From assembly GCA_035538735.1 (NCBI GenBank), contig DATLJU010000070.1, positions 1 through 6,968 on the forward strand: a stretch of 6,968 bases of DNA, written 5' to 3'. Both the position numbers and the translations under genes were made by a program. The notes beneath the pieces are model-generated. The model saw nothing but the letters and a program-made list of their open reading frames with translations. It made no database searches and had not been told where the DNA came from. Origin of the DNA: Anaeromyxobacter_A sp035538735. GTDB taxonomy: Bacteria; Myxococcota; Myxococcia; Myxococcales; Anaeromyxobacteraceae. This document shows, in pieces, positions 1 to 6,907 of the stretch. Position 1 is the stretch's first letter. The number at the start of each line of letters is the position of its first letter.

Positions 1-2123
1 ACTGGACGCTGGTGGGCGTGGATCGGGGCGGCGCGCGCTCGGCGCTCCTGAGCGAGGACGGGGCGCTGGAGGTCGGGCATCGGGGCTTCAGCGTGGAGCC
101 CGCCGTCCTGACGGATGGAGGCCGGCCCGTGACCTGGGCCGACGTGCAGATCTCCCATTCCCTCCGGGAGGGCTACCTGCCCATGCCGGAGGTGCGCTGG
201 AGACATGCCGACTTCGGCCTCGAGGTCGCGGCCGCGGCAGATGGGCCGGCGGCCTCGCCTCGAGCCCTCGTGCGCTACGCGCTCAGGAACACGAGCGCCG
301 CGGCGCGGACGTTCGCGCTGCTCCTCGCCGTTCGCCCCTGGCAGGTGAATCCGCCGCAGCAGTTCCTGAACACGCCCGGCGGCGCGCGCCGGATCGACCG
401 ACTGGCGTGGCAGTCGCCGCAACTGTCCGTGAATGGCGCCGCGGCGCCGCTCTTCGCCGAGGCGCCGAGCCGCGTCACCGCGCTGCCCGGCGCGGGCGGC
501 ATCGCGCTGAATGCCCTGCGCGAGGCCCCGGCCCTGCGCGAGCTGTCGGATCCGCAGGGCCAGGCCTCGGCCCTGCTGCAGTGGGACGTGCGGCTCGCGC
601 CGGGCGAGACGCGCGTCGTGACCTGGACGGCGCCGCTCGGGGGCGCCCCGGCGGCATCGACCGCGCAGGCGGTCGATGAGCGCCTCGATCGCGTCGCCGC
701 CGGCTGGCGCGCGCGCCTGAACCGGATGGAGCTCACGCTGCCCGCGCCCTCGCAGCAGGTGGCCGACACGCTGCGGACGGCGCTCGCGCAGATCCTGATG
801 TCGCGCGACGGCGCCGCGCTCAAGCCCGGCACCCGCGCCTACGCGCGCACGTGGATCCGCGACGGCGCGATGATGGTGGACGGCCTCGTCCGCATGGGCG
901 AGGTCGACGTCGCGCGCGCCTTCGTGGACTGGTACGCCGAGTACGTGTTCCGCTCGGGGAAGGCGCCTTGCTGCGTGGACGCCCGCGGCGCCGACCCGGT
1001 GCCGGAGAACGACAGCGACGGTGAGTACCTCCACGCCGTGGCCGAGGTGTGGCGCCACTCCGGAGACGCGGCCTTCCTCACGCGCCACTGGCCGGTCGTG
1101 CAGCGCGTCGTGGCGCACCTCGAGGGCCTGCGCGAGAGCGGGCGCGAGCTCCAGGCCGCGCAGCCCGAGAACCAGCGGGGCCTCTTGCCCCCCTCCATCA
1201 GCCACGAGGGCTACTCGGACAAGCCCGCCTACTCCTACTGGGACGATTACTGGGCCGTGCGCGGATACAAGGACGCGGTCGACATCGCGCGAGCGATGGG
1301 CCAGCCGGAGCTTGCGGCGGAGTGGGCGCGGTGGGGGGACGAATTCCAAAACGACCTGGCGCGCTCCGTGGAGGCGACCGCGGCGCGGTTCGGAGTGGAC
1401 ACGCTCGCGGGCGCCGCCGACCGCGGCGACTTCGACCCGACCTCGACCACCATCGCGCTCAATCCCGCGCAGGCGCGGATCTCGCCGCTCCTCCTGCAGC
1501 GCACCTTCGAGCGCTACTGGAACGAATCCGAGCAGCGCCGCTCGGGCGCCCGCCCGTGGAAGGACTTCACGCCCTACGAGCTGCGCACGGTGGGCGCGCT
1601 CGTGCGGCTCGGCCAGTCGCAGCGGGCGCACGAGCTGCTGCAGTGGTTCCTGCGCTTCCGCCGGCCGGAGGAATGGAACCAGTGGGCCGAGGTCGTGATG
1701 GCCGACCCGCGGGAGCCGCACTTCCTCGGCGACATGCCGCACGCCTGGATCGCCTCGGACTACCTGCGCTCGGTGCTCGACATGCTCGCCTACGAACGCG
1801 AGGCGGACGACGTCCTGGTCCTCGGCGCGGGGCTGAGCGAGGAGTGGATGGCCGCCGGGGTCGCCGTGAAGAACCTGTCCACGCGCCACGGCCCGCTGAG
1901 CTACCGGCTCGCGCCCGTTCCGGAGGGCCACGTCCTGGAGCTCGCCGGCGGCGTGGCGCCGCCCGCGGGCGGGGTGCGCCTCGCCTGGCCGTTCCCGGGG
2001 CCGCTGCCGCGCGCGACGGCCCAGGGGCGGGAGCTCCGCTGGGCCGGCCGCGAGCTCGTCCTGCCGCCCGGGCCCGCAACCGTCCGACTGGACGAGGAGG
2101 CGATCCGTTTGATCCATGAATAG
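1..2123 (+). CDS. Putative six-hairpin ((alpha/alpha)6) glycosidase, 5'-truncated by the window edge
   Basis: The frame is open from the first bases (in-frame codons from position 3 read W-T-L-V), so the GTG at 12 is probably not the true start and the N-terminus lies outside. Residues are numbered from that GTG; 703 are visible. Residues 1-230 look like a beta-sandwich, about 240-600 are helix-rich as in an (alpha/alpha)6 barrel, and about 605-703 look like a small C-terminal beta domain. Conserved-looking acidic or aromatic motifs are TWIRDGAMM (280-288), CCVDARGADPVPEND (320-334), SHEGY (397-401), YWDDYW (409-414), FDPTSTT (474-480), TPYELR (520-525), EWNQWAEVV (554-562) and GDMPHAW (573-579). 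Similar proteins are, from memory, often named 'discoidin / coagulation factor 5/8 type domain protein'; any such domain would be upstream of the window. Substrate and catalytic pair are unknown. The operon with a GH94 phosphorylase suggests a beta-glucan or oligosaccharide substrate (inference). Location in the cell cannot be judged. Confidence 0.8.
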   Translation, partial: WTLVGVDRGGARSALLSEDGALEVGHRGFSVEPAVLTDGGRPVTWADVQISHSLREGYLPMPEVRWRHADFGLEVAAAADGPAASPRALVRYALRNTSAAARTFALLLAVRPWQVNPPQQFLNTPGGARRIDRLAWQSPQLSVNGAAAPLFAEAPSRVTALPGAGGIALNALREAPALRELSDPQGQASALLQWDVRLAPGETRVVTWTAPLGGAPAASTAQAVDERLDRVAAGWRARLNRMELTLPAPSQQVADTLRTALAQILMSRDGAALKPGTRAYARTWIRDGAMMVDGLVRMGEVDVARAFVDWYAEYVFRSGKAPCCVDARGADPVPENDSDGEYLHAVAEVWRHSGDAAFLTRHWPVVQRVVAHLEGLRESGRELQAAQPENQRGLLPPSISHEGYSDKPAYSYWDDYWAVRGYKDAVDIARAMGQPELAAEWARWGDEFQNDLARSVEATAARFGVDTLAGAADRGDFDPTSTTIALNPAQARISPLLLQRTFERYWNESEQRRSGARPWKDFTPYELRTVGALVRLGQSQRAHELLQWFLRFRRPEEWNQWAEVVMADPREPHFLGDMPHAWIASDYLRSVLDMLAYEREADDVLVLGAGLSEEWMAAGVAVKNLSTRHGPLSYRLAPVPEGHVLELAGGVAPPAGGVRLAWPFPGPLPRATAQGRELRWAGRELVLPPGPATVRLDEEAIRLIHE
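2094..2100 (+). promoter_or_regulatory. Candidate ribosome binding site for the GH94 gene
   Basis: GAGGAGG is a strong Shine-Dalgarno-like match inside the end of gene 1, but it ends 15 nt before the ATG at 2116, longer than the usual 5-10 nt. An in-frame TGA at 2110-2112 rules out any earlier start in that frame, so ATG 2116 is the first possible one; the next in-frame Met is residue 39 (2230). The overlap with gene 1 (ATGAATAG, start and stop sharing 8 bp) suggests that ribosomes finishing gene 1 also help initiation here. Confidence 0.45.
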
Positions 2124-5100
2124 CGGCGCCTTCCTTCACCTCGCCAACGCGGCGGGATTGAGCCTGGAGCTCAACCCCGACGGCGGCGTGCGGCGCATCC
2201 GGCGCGGCGACGACGTGGTCAACCTCTTCATGGGCAACGGGATGGAGCCCGGACCTGCCAACGTCTGGTTGCGATCGCGGCGCGGCGACCAGGTGGAGGC
2301 GGTGCCGTTGCTCGGGCCGCAGTCGCCGCTGCGCGCGCAGGGCCGCGGCGATGGCTTCGAGCGCCATGGCGAGTGGCAGGGGCTGGGCGTCGCGCTTCGG
2401 CTCGTGCTCGCCGAGCAGGAGCCGACGTTCTGCTGGCAGGTGCGGCTCGAGAACCGAACGTCGGAGGCGCGGACCGTCGACCTGCTCTACGGCCAGGACA
2501 TCGCGCTCGCGAGCGCGGGCGCGGTGCGCCTCAACGAGTACTACGTCAGCCAATACATCGACTTCACCCCTCTCGAGCACCCGCGCTGCGGCTTCGTGGT
2601 CGCCGCGCGGCAGAACCTCGCGCAGGGCGGGCGCCACCCCTGGGCCGTGGTCGGCTCGCTCCGGCGAGCGACTTCCTTCGCCACCGACGGCCTCCAGCTC
2701 TTCGGCCTCGCCGCGCGGCTGGGCGAGCTGCCCGCCGGAGTGCGAGAAGGGCTGCCCGGCCAGCGGTTCCAGCACGAGCACGCGATGGCGGCCGTCCAGG
2801 ACGAGGCGGTCGCGCTTCCTCCCGGCGCGCTCCTGTATGCCGGATTCTTCGTCGCGCTCGAGGCCGATCATCCCCCGGCCACCTCGACGGCGGATCTGGC
2901 GGCGGTGGACGCGGCCCTGATTCGGGCCGGCTCCCTCGGTTCCCTCGACCGTCTCTCGGCTCCCGAGCGGAGCCCGCCGCAGGCGGGCGTCGAGGGACGC
3001 GGCGACGCCACGCTCTTCGCCGCGACCCCGCTGCTCGAGTGCCGCGACCTGGACGAGGCGGAGCTGCACGAGCTCTTCCCCTCCGCGTGGCGACACGTGG
3101 AGCGCGACGGCGCGCGGCTCCTGTCCTTCTTCTGCGGCGAGCACGGCCACGTGGTGCTGCGCGCGAAGGAGGCACGGACGCAGCGACCGCACGGCCACAT
3201 CCTCCGGACCGGGCAGGCGCCGGTGCCGGAGGAGGCCTCGCTCACGTCCACCGTGTGGATGTCGGGCGTCTTCCACTCGATGGTCACGCAGGGTCACGTC
3301 AGCATCAACCGCTTCCTGTCCACGGCGCACAGCTACCTGGGGCTTTTCCGCTCTCACGGCCTGCGGATCTTCCTGCAGGTGGAGGGCCGGTGGGAGCAGC
3401 TCGGCGTGCCCTCGGCGTTCGAGCTGCGGCCGGGATCGTGCCGCTGGATCTACCGCCACGCCCGCGGCGCCATCGAGCTCACGAGCGCCGTGCACGACGG
3501 CGCGCACGCGCTGAGCCTGCGGGGGCGCGTCCTCGACGGACCGCCCCTCCCGTGGCTGGCGACGCTGCACGTCGCGCTGGGAGGCGACGACGGCAACGCG
3601 CTCCTGCCCATCCCCTGGCGCATGGAGGGGAGGGAGGTCGTCGTGGGGATGCCCGAGGAGAGCGAGCTGCACGCGCGCTTCCCGGACGGCGCCTTCGTGG
3701 TGGCTCCGCACGCCGACACGGCGGTGGCCGGCGTGCACGGCGACGGGCGCCTCTTCGCCGATGGGAAGACGCGAGGGCTGCCGTTCCTCGTGCTGGAAGG
3801 CGCGGCGTGCAGCGCCTTCGGCCTGGACCTGCTCGGCAGGCTGGTGCCGGACGCGTACGCCGCCACCGCGCCGCCGCCGCTGCCCAGGCTGGGCGCGCCG
3901 GGGGAGGGCGCCGCCTCGGCCGACATCGGCCGGCTCGCCGAGATGCTCCCGTGGCTCCTGCACGACGCGCAGGTGCACCACCTCTCGCCGCGCGGGCTCG
4001 AGCAGTACTCCGGCGGCGGCTGGGGCACCCGCGACGTGTGCCAGGGCCCGCTGGAGATGCTCCTCGCCCTGGACCGCCCCGCGGCGGCGCGCGACCTGCT
4101 GCTGCGAGTGTTCGCCGCGCAGAACGAGGACGGCGACTGGCCGCAGTGGTTCCAGTTCTTCGAGCGCGAGCGGGAGCTGCGGGCGCCGGACTCGCACGGC
4201 GACGTCGTCTTCTGGCCGCTGCTCGCCATGGCGCGCTACCTGCTGGGCACGGGCGACGCGTCGTTGCTCGAGGCCCAGGCGCCGTTCCACGGCGCGCGTG
4301 GCCGACCGGCCACGGTCCTGCAGCACGTGGACCGCGCGCTCGGCGTCATCGGGCGGCGCCGCGTGGCCGGCACCGCGCTGGCGGCCTACGGCCACGGCGA
4401 CTGGAACGACTCGCTGCAGCCCGCCGATCCCTCCCTGCGCGACCGGCTGTGCAGCACCTGGACGGTGATCCTGCACCACCAGACGTTGACCGCGCTGGCG
4501 AGGGCGACGAGGTTCGCGGGCCATGCCGCGCGAGCGGCGCCGCTCGAGTCCGAGGCCGGGCGCATCCGGCGCGAGCTTCGCGACCTGCTGAGGGTGGACG
4601 GGGTCCTGGCGGGCTACGTCCTGTTCTCCGCGGACGCCGCACCCGAACCGCTGCTTCACCCTCGCGATCGACGGACGGGGGTGCGCTACAGCCTCCTGCC
4701 CATGATGCACGCGATCCTCGAGGACCTGCTCACGCCGGAGGAGGCCGCGGCGCATCGCGCCCTGATCCGCGAGCACCTGTGGGCGCCGGACGGCGCGCGC
4801 CTGTTCGATCGACCATTGACTTACCGTGGAGGGATCGAGCGCCTGTTCCAGCGTGCCGAGACCAGCGCCTTCTTCGGGCGCGAGATCGGCCTCATGTACA
4901 CCCACGCGCACCTGCGCTACGCGGAGATGCAGGCGCACGTGGGCGACGCCCGCGGCCTGCTCGAGTCCCTGGCCCTGGCGCACCCGGTGGAGCTCCGGGA
5001 GCGCCTGCCGCAGGCCACGCTGCGCCAGGCGAACTGTTACTTCTCCAGCTCCGACGCCGCGTTTCGCGATCGCTACGAGGCGCAGGAGCGTTACGCGCAG

Positions 5101-5478
5101 GTGGCCGCAGGCACGGTCGCGCTGGACGGAGGCTGGCGCGTCTACTCGAGCGGTCCGGGCATCGCGCTGTCGCTCATCGTGACCAGGCTGCTGGGCGTGC
5201 GCCGCGAGGGGGACGCGCTCGTCATCGACCCGGTGATCGCGCCCGAGCTGAGCGGGCTTCGGGCCGAGGTGCCCGTCCTGGGCCGATGGGTGAACGTGGA
5301 GTACCACGTCGCGCGTCAGGGGTACGCCCCGCAGGCCGTCGTCCTCAACGGACGGCCCCTGAGCTTCAGCCGCGTCGACAACCCGTACCGCGCCGGGGGC
5401 GCAGCGATCCCGCTCGAGGACTGGGCCGCTCGGCTGCGCGCGGATCCACCCCAGGTCCTCCGAGTGGAGTTGAGCTGA
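2116..5478 (+). CDS. GH94 glycoside phosphorylase, probably 1,2-beta-oligoglucan phosphorylase-like
   Basis: A 1120-residue GH94 (former GT36) protein. Family members cleave beta-glucosides with inorganic phosphate, releasing alpha-glucose 1-phosphate with inversion. Visible layout: N-terminal beta-sandwich regions (about 1-590), helical (alpha/alpha)6 catalytic barrel from about 605 to 1010, and a C-terminal beta cap. GHGDWNDSL carries the DWND signature at 762-765; by analogy to chitobiose and cellobiose phosphorylases D765 is the general acid. GTRD (637-640) matches the conserved R-D that binds the -1 glucose. SSGPG (1011-1015) lies where classical members have T-G contacting phosphate. 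Further blocks, GVFHSMVTQGH (384-394), GVPSAFE (430-436), RGLEQYSGGGWGTRDVCQGP (626-645), AETSAFFGREIGLMY (914-928) and NCYFSSSDAAFRDRYEA (973-989), and a length near 1100 fit the 1,2-beta-oligoglucan phosphorylase type rather than ~800-residue cellobiose phosphorylases. No signal peptide, so probably cytoplasmic. GH94 membership is secure; linkage specificity is inferred. Confidence 0.92.
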   Translation: MNSGAFLHLANAAGLSLELNPDGGVRRIRRGDDVVNLFMGNGMEPGPANVWLRSRRGDQVEAVPLLGPQSPLRAQGRGDGFERHGEWQGLGVALRLVLAEQEPTFCWQVRLENRTSEARTVDLLYGQDIALASAGAVRLNEYYVSQYIDFTPLEHPRCGFVVAARQNLAQGGRHPWAVVGSLRRATSFATDGLQLFGLAARLGELPAGVREGLPGQRFQHEHAMAAVQDEAVALPPGALLYAGFFVALEADHPPATSTADLAAVDAALIRAGSLGSLDRLSAPERSPPQAGVEGRGDATLFAATPLLECRDLDEAELHELFPSAWRHVERDGARLLSFFCGEHGHVVLRAKEARTQRPHGHILRTGQAPVPEEASLTSTVWMSGVFHSMVTQGHVSINRFLSTAHSYLGLFRSHGLRIFLQVEGRWEQLGVPSAFELRPGSCRWIYRHARGAIELTSAVHDGAHALSLRGRVLDGPPLPWLATLHVALGGDDGNALLPIPWRMEGREVVVGMPEESELHARFPDGAFVVAPHADTAVAGVHGDGRLFADGKTRGLPFLVLEGAACSAFGLDLLGRLVPDAYAATAPPPLPRLGAPGEGAASADIGRLAEMLPWLLHDAQVHHLSPRGLEQYSGGGWGTRDVCQGPLEMLLALDRPAAARDLLLRVFAAQNEDGDWPQWFQFFERERELRAPDSHGDVVFWPLLAMARYLLGTGDASLLEAQAPFHGARGRPATVLQHVDRALGVIGRRRVAGTALAAYGHGDWNDSLQPADPSLRDRLCSTWTVILHHQTLTALARATRFAGHAARAAPLESEAGRIRRELRDLLRVDGVLAGYVLFSADAAPEPLLHPRDRRTGVRYSLLPMMHAILEDLLTPEEAAAHRALIREHLWAPDGARLFDRPLTYRGGIERLFQRAETSAFFGREIGLMYTHAHLRYAEMQAHVGDARGLLESLALAHPVELRERLPQATLRQANCYFSSSDAAFRDRYEAQERYAQVAAGTVALDGGWRVYSSGPGIALSLIVTRLLGVRREGDALVIDPVIAPELSGLRAEVPVLGRWVNVEYHVARQGYAPQAVVLNGRPLSFSRVDNPYRAGGAAIPLEDWAARLRADPPQVLRVELS
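5466..5469 (+). promoter_or_regulatory. Weak ribosome binding site for the GH1 gene
   Basis: GGAG lies in the last codons of the GH94 gene, 13 nt before the ATG at 5483; a weaker TGAG (5471-5474) is 8 nt before it. Neither is a good Shine-Dalgarno site. With only 4 bp between the upstream TGA (5476-5478) and the ATG, expression probably depends on translational coupling. The start is fixed by homology: the protein begins MDFPQHFLWGAATSAYQIEG, the usual GH1 N-terminus. Confidence 0.35.
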
Positions 5479-5482
5479 CCAA

Positions 5483-6823
5483 ATGGACTTTCCTCAGCAC
5501 TTCCTGTGGGGCGCGGCGACGTCGGCCTACCAGATCGAGGGCTCTCCGCTGGCCGACGGGGCGGGGCCGAGCACCTGGCACCGCTTCGCGCACACGCCCG
5601 GGCGGATCCGCGACGGCGACACCGGGGACGTGGCCTGCGACCACTACCGGCGCTTTCGAGAGGACGTCGCGCTCATGCGGGAGCTGGGGCTGAACGCCTA
5701 CCGGTTCAGCATCAACTGGGGGCGCGTCCTCCCCGCGGGCACCGGCGCGGTCAATTCCAGGGGGCTCGACTTCTACGAGCGCCTCGTGGACGAGCTGCTC
5801 GCCAGCGGGATCCAGCCCATGGCGACCCTCTATCACTGGGACCTGCCCGCGTCCCTGGACGACCGCGGCGGCTGGCTCAACCCCGACATCGCGCAGTGGT
5901 TCGCCGATTACTCGCGCACGGTGTTCCGGCGCCTCGACGATCGCGTCCGGCTGTGGGCGACCCTCAACGAGCCCTGGGTGGTGGCCGACGGCGGCTATCT
6001 GCACGGCGTGCTCGCGCCCGGTCACCGGAGCCCCTACGAAGCGCCCCGCGCTTCGCACAACCTCCTGCGGGCGCACGCGGCCTCGGTCGCCGCGTACCGC
6101 GCCGAGGGGCGGAACCAGATCGGGCTCGTCGTGAACCTCGAGCCGAAATACGCCTCCTCGTCCAGCGCGGAGGACGTCGCAGCAGCGCAGCGCGCCGACG
6201 CGTACATGAACCGCCAGTACCTCGATCCCGCGCTCCAGGGCCGATACCCCGAGGAGCTCGAGGAGATCTTCGGCGACGCGTGGCCCGGCTGGTCGCCCGA
6301 GGAAGTGGCGGCACTCCGCGCTCCCGGGGATTTCCTCGGCGTCAACTACTACACCCGCAGCTTCTCTCGCGCCGACCCGGAGAGCTGGCCGCTGGGGGTG
6401 TCGGAGGTGCGGCAGGGACGGGAAGGCGCGCGCTGCACCGAGACCGGCTGGGAGGTGTACGCCCCTGGCCTCGAGGAGACCCTGTCGTGGGTGAAGCAGC
6501 GCTACGGCGACATCCCGCTGTACGTCACGGAGAACGGCGCGGCCTTTCCCGATCCGGAGCAGGCGACCGCCGGCGACGTGGAGGACCCCCTGCGCGTCGA
6601 CTACCTCCGCGACCACCTGCGGGCCTTGCGCGAGGCCCTCGCCGCGGGCTGCGATGTGCGCGGCTACTTCGTGTGGTCGCTGCTCGACAACCTCGAGTGG
6701 GCGCACGGCTACTCGAAGCGCTTCGGGATCGTGCACGTCGACCACGCGTCGCAGCGGCGGACGCCGAAGCGCAGCGCTCGGTTCTACTCCGGCGTCATCA
6801 GGTCGAACGGGCGCGGGCTTTGA
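5483..6823 (+). CDS. GH1 beta-glucosidase
   Basis: A complete 446-residue GH1 enzyme, the normal size for a bacterial (beta/alpha)8 retaining beta-glucosidase. Visible signatures in order: FLWGAATSAYQIEG at 7-20 (Q17 contacts the sugar), YHWDLP at 117-122 (H118), LNEPW with acid/base E163, GVNYYTRSF with N288 and Y290, YVTENG with nucleophile E350, and WSLLDNLEWAHGY with E405 and W406, the residues that bind glucose O4/O6. All expected active-site residues are intact, so the enzyme should be active. E405 and W406 are typical of 6-OH sugar enzymes; the usual phosphate-binding signature of 6-phospho-beta-glucosidases is not apparent, so free glucosides rather than PTS products are likely. No signal peptide, so cytoplasmic. 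As the last gene after the phosphorylase, it probably hydrolyses the disaccharide (for example sophorose or cellobiose) that phosphorolysis leaves. The exact linkage and aglycone preference cannot be read from sequence. It could also be annotated as beta-galactosidase, as many GH1 enzymes accept both sugars. Confidence 0.96.
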   Translation: MDFPQHFLWGAATSAYQIEGSPLADGAGPSTWHRFAHTPGRIRDGDTGDVACDHYRRFREDVALMRELGLNAYRFSINWGRVLPAGTGAVNSRGLDFYERLVDELLASGIQPMATLYHWDLPASLDDRGGWLNPDIAQWFADYSRTVFRRLDDRVRLWATLNEPWVVADGGYLHGVLAPGHRSPYEAPRASHNLLRAHAASVAAYRAEGRNQIGLVVNLEPKYASSSSAEDVAAAQRADAYMNRQYLDPALQGRYPEELEEIFGDAWPGWSPEEVAALRAPGDFLGVNYYTRSFSRADPESWPLGVSEVRQGREGARCTETGWEVYAPGLEETLSWVKQRYGDIPLYVTENGAAFPDPEQATAGDVEDPLRVDYLRDHLRALREALAAGCDVRGYFVWSLLDNLEWAHGYSKRFGIVHVDHASQRRTPKRSARFYSGVIRSNGRGL

Positions 6824-6836
6824 TCCCAGTCACACT

Positions 6837-6872
6837 TCGTGTAACGCGCTCGTCTCATGTAACGCCCTCGTG
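6837..6872 (+). repeat. Two-copy 18-bp imperfect tandem repeat
   Basis: TCGTGTAACGCGCTCGTC (6837-6854) is followed immediately by TCATGTAACGCCCTCGTG (6855-6872); 15 of 18 positions agree. The core TGTAACGC is exact in both copies. A degenerate further CGTTCGTGA follows. Period 18 is close to two helical turns less a few bases, so it could be a direct-repeat protein-binding site, but chance duplication or slippage is equally possible. It lies 13 bp after the GH1 stop codon. Confidence 0.6.
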
Positions 6873-6907
6873 CGTTCGTGACAGGTACCCCGGCAGAGAC
6901 GAGCACG
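6845..6907 (+). repeat. Interrupted inverted repeat with 9-bp perfect arms
   Basis: GCTCGTCTC (6848-6856) is the exact reverse complement of GAGACGAGC (6896-6904); after one mismatch, CG at 6845-6846 also pairs with CG at 6906-6907, giving 11 pairs with a 39-nt interior. The left arm lies within the tandem repeat. In RNA it could form a long-looped hairpin after the operon, but there is no T-run behind it. It may be a 3'-end structure or chance in GC-rich DNA. Confidence 0.4.

Noticed and set aside
12..14. GTG at 12 as the real start of gene 1
   Set aside because: The frame is open to the window edge, there is no ribosome binding site space to examine, and the sequence begins in the middle of what reads as a beta-strand domain.
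1567..5307. A 1246-codon open frame on the - strand antisense to genes 1 and 2
   Set aside because: Its product is rich in Arg, Ala, Pro and Gly with low-complexity character and no recognised motif. It spans the junction of two genes with clear homology on the + strand. Long antisense frames are expected when G/C fills third codon positions.
2373..5693. A 1106-codon + strand frame overlapping the GH94 gene and the GH1 start
   Set aside because: Arg/Ala/Gly/Pro-rich translation without domains, crossing the boundary of two real genes; a frame shadow of the GH94 gene.
5366..6745. A 459-codon - strand frame opposite GH1
   Set aside because: Antisense to a GH1 gene with all catalytic motifs intact; no recognisable protein features of its own.
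6832..6842. ACAC-TTC-GTGT hairpin as an operon terminator
   Set aside because: Only 4 bp of stem and no T-run after it; does not meet the standard for an intrinsic terminator.
6654..6881. A short + strand frame ending in a repeated S-C-N-A-L-V peptide
   Set aside because: It starts inside GH1 in another frame, and the peptide repeat is only the translation of the 18-bp DNA repeat (a multiple of three).
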